Positions 4,980 to 7,189 of a stretch of 7,189 nucleotides of DNA are shown here, in pieces. The DNA is from JBJKRW01 sp046704445 (lineage in GTDB: Bacteria; Patescibacteriota; Microgenomatia; UBA1406; GWC2-37-13). Within the stretch, counting starts at the first letter, position 1; every line of letters begins with the position of its first letter. The stretch is from NCBI GenBank assembly GCA_046704445.1, contig JBJKRW010000017.1, positions 1 through 7,189 on the forward strand. The letters are read 5' to 3'. The position numbers and the translations under genes were made by a program. The notes under the pieces are model-generated. The model saw only the letters and a list, made by a program, of their open reading frames with translations. It searched no databases and was not told where the DNA came from.

Positions 4980-6914
4980 ATGGATAAGTCCAAATCGTCA
5001 GGTTACTCGGCAGAATCCATTGTAGTATTGGAAGGTTTGGAACCGGTCAGAAAAAGGCCGGCGATGTATATAGGAACAACCTCTCAGTACGGCATAAATC
5101 ACTGCTTAAACGAAATTATAGACAACGCAATCGATGAAGCGTTGGCGGGATTCTGCCATAACGTTCAGGTCCTGATAGAAGAAAACGGCTATCTGACCGT
5201 ATTTGACGACGGACGGGGCATTCCCGTAGACAAAGTCTCAAAATACAAAACATCTGCGTTGGAACTCGTCATGACCAAACTTCACGCGGGAGGGAAATTT
5301 AATGCAGGTGCCTATAAAATTTCAGGCGGTCTTCACGGGGTGGGAGCCTCTGTGGTCAATGCGTTATCCGAACACGTAGTTGTTGAGGTTCGGCGTGACG
5401 GAAAGCTCTTTCGCCAGGAATACGTCAAAGGAATCCCGAAATATGCCGTAAAGGAAGTAAAAGATTCCCTACTCAAGTTTCCCTACAAAAGCGGAACAGC
5501 GGTTTCTTTCCTTCCCGACAAGGAAATATTCAAGGAAACGATTGAACTCAACCCCGGCATCTTCAAAAAACAGATCAAGGAACGCGCCTATCTTATCAGC
5601 GGCGTATACTTCAGAATTTTTAACAAAAAAAACAAGGACTCCTACGGATTTTATTTCGACGGAGGAATTCAGTCCCTTATCAAGGATCTGAACCGCGGAA
5701 AAAAAGTCCTTCATGATCCCATATACATCAAAAAACAGCTCGAAGACAAAGAGCTTGAAGTCGCCATTCAATACAACGATTCCATTTCGGAAACCGTACA
5801 TTCTTTTGTAAACGTCATCAACACCGCAGAGGGAGGAACACATCTTACCGGTTTCAGAACCGCACTCACAAAAGCAATCAACAATTACGCCAAAAAAGAA
5901 CTCGGCACCAAAAACGGGGACGAAACATTTACGGGTGACGACGTCAAGGAAGGTCTGACCGCAATCGTGTATGTCAAAATGCCATCAACCAATCTGCAGT
6001 TTGAGGGTCAGACAAAAACAAAGCTTGGGAACTCAGAAGTACAGACATTTGTTCAACAAAGCGTATTCGACTCTTTGGAAATATATTTTGAGGAAAATCC
6101 AAAAACCTCAAAAGAGATTTTAAGCAAAATATATCTGGCACAGAAAGCCCGGCTGGCCGCCAAGGCCGCCAAGGATGCCGTTTTAAGAAAGGGAGCGCTG
6201 GAAGGCGCCACCTTACCAGGTAAACTTGCAGACTGTCAGGAAAAAGATGCGTCGTTGTGCGAACTTTTTATGGTCGAGGGAAATTCCGCAGGCGGGACTG
6301 CCAAAGAAGCAAGAAACCGGAAATTCCAGGCAATTCTTCCTCTGCGAGGAAAAATCCTCAATACCGAACGCGCATATCTTGACCGCGTACTTGCGTTTAA
6401 GGAAATCAAGGATCTTGTGATTGCACTCGGTATGGGAATCGGCGAAAACGTGGACTATGCGAAACTCCGATACCACAAAATCATTATCATGACCGACGCG
6501 GACGTGGACGGCGAGCATATAAGAACTCTTATCCTTACCTTTTTTTTCAGGCATCTTCCCGACGTCATCAACAAAGGGCATCTGTATGTCGCCCAACCAC
6601 CTCTATATAAACTCCAATCGGGCAAAACCATCAATTACGCATACTCTGATGAAGAACGCGACCAGATAATGAAAACCATGACAAAAGACGGAAAATCGAA
6701 TATTTCTTTGCAGCGATACAAAGGACTGGGAGAGATGAATCCGGACCAACTCTGGATCACCACCATGGATCCCCAAAACAGAGTGTTGAAACAGGTAACC
6801 GTTGCAGACGGACAGGAAGCGGATTTTGTGTTTTCAATGCTTATGGGCGACGAAGTTCCGCCAAGAAAAAAATTTATCGTCACCCACGCCAAATTAGCCA
6901 CCCTCGATCTCTGA
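4980..6914 (+). CDS. gyrB: DNA gyrase subunit B (type IIA topoisomerase ATPase/Toprim subunit)
   Basis: With GyrA it introduces negative supercoils using ATP. Length 644 aa is normal for the form lacking the enterobacterial insert. GHKL ATPase domain: NEIIDNAIDEALAG (44-57; E45 catalytic base, N49 Mg ligand), DDGRGIP (76-82), GGLHGVGASVVNALS (116-130). Transducer: EGGTHLTGF (284-292) and QTKTKLGN with the ATP-contacting lysine at 346. Toprim: E433 in the EGNSAGG motif, then PLRGKILN (454-461) and TDADVDG (505-511; D506, D508, D510). The tail has QRYKGLGEMNPDQLW (578-592), the GyrA-binding signature. The Toprim motif is normally EGDSAGG. Asn435 here corresponds to E. coli GyrB Asp426, where D426N is a known quinolone-resistance change. 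ParE is the alternative, but the overall pattern resembles GyrB. gyrA is not in the window. The start has its own promoter and no Shine-Dalgarno sequence; ppa follows. Confidence 0.95.
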   Translation: MDKSKSSGYSAESIVVLEGLEPVRKRPAMYIGTTSQYGINHCLNEIIDNAIDEALAGFCHNVQVLIEENGYLTVFDDGRGIPVDKVSKYKTSALELVMTKLHAGGKFNAGAYKISGGLHGVGASVVNALSEHVVVEVRRDGKLFRQEYVKGIPKYAVKEVKDSLLKFPYKSGTAVSFLPDKEIFKETIELNPGIFKKQIKERAYLISGVYFRIFNKKNKDSYGFYFDGGIQSLIKDLNRGKKVLHDPIYIKKQLEDKELEVAIQYNDSISETVHSFVNVINTAEGGTHLTGFRTALTKAINNYAKKELGTKNGDETFTGDDVKEGLTAIVYVKMPSTNLQFEGQTKTKLGNSEVQTFVQQSVFDSLEIYFEENPKTSKEILSKIYLAQKARLAAKAAKDAVLRKGALEGATLPGKLADCQEKDASLCELFMVEGNSAGGTAKEARNRKFQAILPLRGKILNTERAYLDRVLAFKEIKDLVIALGMGIGENVDYAKLRYHKIIIMTDADVDGEHIRTLILTFFFRHLPDVINKGHLYVAQPPLYKLQSGKTINYAYSDEERDQIMKTMTKDGKSNISLQRYKGLGEMNPDQLWITTMDPQNRVLKQVTVADGQEADFVFSMLMGDEVPPRKKFIVTHAKLATLDL

Positions 6915-6939
6915 GGACAGACCTAAAAAGGTCTGTCCT
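6914..6939 (+). terminator. Intrinsic-terminator-like hairpin at the gyrB stop
   Basis: AGGACAGACCT (6914-6924) pairs perfectly with AGGTCTGTCCT (6929-6939), an 11-bp stem closed by AAAA. The stem starts on the last base of the gyrB TGA. The following ATATTTGG is a weak T tract, so termination may be partial. The stem is symmetrical, but no gene reads toward it from the right. Confidence 0.75.
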
Positions 6940-7034
6940 ATATTTGGAGTGTGGCAATAGGCTATAAATATATGATTGTAAAGGGTGGCATATCGGTTCG
7001 GACAATGTAAGGAATTAAAAATTAATTAACACAT

Positions 7035-7189
7035 ATGGACATCACAAAGCTCTCGGCCGGAAAAAATCCTCCGGAAGATATTAACGTATTCGTGGAAATT
7101 CCTCAGGGAAGTTCGATCAAATACGAACTCGATAAAGAATCGGGCGTAGTCATAGGTGACCGATTCGCCTACACGGCTATGTTCTATCC
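7035..7189 (+). CDS. ppa: Inorganic pyrophosphatase, family I (5' part only)
   Basis: Hydrolyses PPi to two phosphates, which pulls nucleic acid and aminoacyl-tRNA synthesis forward. Only 51 codons plus two bases are present before the window end. The start MDITKLSAGKNPPEDINVFV is typical of family I. EIPQGSSIKYELDKESG (21-37) and DRFAYTAMFY (42-51) carry K29, E31 and R43, which match E. coli active-site residues. Later active-site parts, such as the DxDxxD region, lie outside the window. The 95-bp gap from the gyrB hairpin has no Shine-Dalgarno sequence close to the ATG (AAGGA at 7009-7013 is over 20 nt away). CGGACA at 6999-7004 could be a -35, but no good -10 follows. Confidence 0.93.
   Translation, partial: MDITKLSAGKNPPEDINVFVEIPQGSSIKYELDKESGVVIGDRFAYTAMFY

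Noticed and set aside
5469..5843. Minus-strand reading frame of 124 aa inside gyrB
   Set aside because: Shadow of a certain gyrB; no independent evidence.
1..7189. CRISPR array, insertion sequence, integrase or att site
   Set aside because: No spaced repeats of CRISPR type, no transposase or recombinase frame, and no long flanking direct or inverted repeats were seen.

Overview
The window is bacterial, uses UGA as a stop (rpmE, gyrB and the frameshifted gene all end in TGA), and looks most like a reduced Candidate Phyla Radiation (Patescibacteria) genome, perhaps a Microgenomates-type lineage. That placement is an inference from four things: a release factor 1 shortened to 229 residues, compact spacing, promoters whose -10 box lies only 7-11 nt from the start codon without a Shine-Dalgarno sequence, and ribosomal-protein genes taken out of their usual rplKAJL-rpoBC order. 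No phylogenetic test could be run here.

Layout, left to right. Positions 14-97 hold a degenerate 9-bp tandem repeat leading straight into a short prfA (RF1-like, + strand, 102-791). Facing it are two minus-strand genes of unknown function: a small two-helix membrane protein (818-1243), and a larger protein of about 374 aa (1317-2442) whose reading frame is broken at a run of seven G. Divergent from the latter is a plus-strand P-loop ATPase (2533-3396). These two divergent genes have matching extended -10 promoters (TGATATAAT) on opposite strands. After this unknown block comes a housekeeping run, all on the + strand: rpmE (L31), rplJ (L10, with a promoter and structured leader), rplL (L7/L12), gyrB (complete), and the first 51 codons of ppa (inorganic pyrophosphatase), cut by the window end.

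Expression logic. The genes that appear to start transcripts (the ATPase, the broken gene, rpmE, gyrB) have -10 boxes almost touching their ATG, consistent with leaderless mRNAs. rplL, which is internal to an operon, has the one strong Shine-Dalgarno sequence (GGGAGGTGA). rplJ has a roughly 97-nt leader with several hairpins, as expected for L10/L12 autoregulation. A two-part hairpin separates rplJ from rplL, a long rod-like hairpin lies between rplL and gyrB, and a perfect 11-bp hairpin sits at the gyrB stop.

The most unusual items are the G7-tract frameshift, the divergent ATPase/unknown pair between translation genes, the ATPase start choice (the longest frame begins inside the -35 box), the shortened RF1, and the EGNSAGG variant in the GyrB Toprim motif. 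I did not find a convincing complete new defence or mobile system. The divergent pair is the best candidate for undescribed biology.
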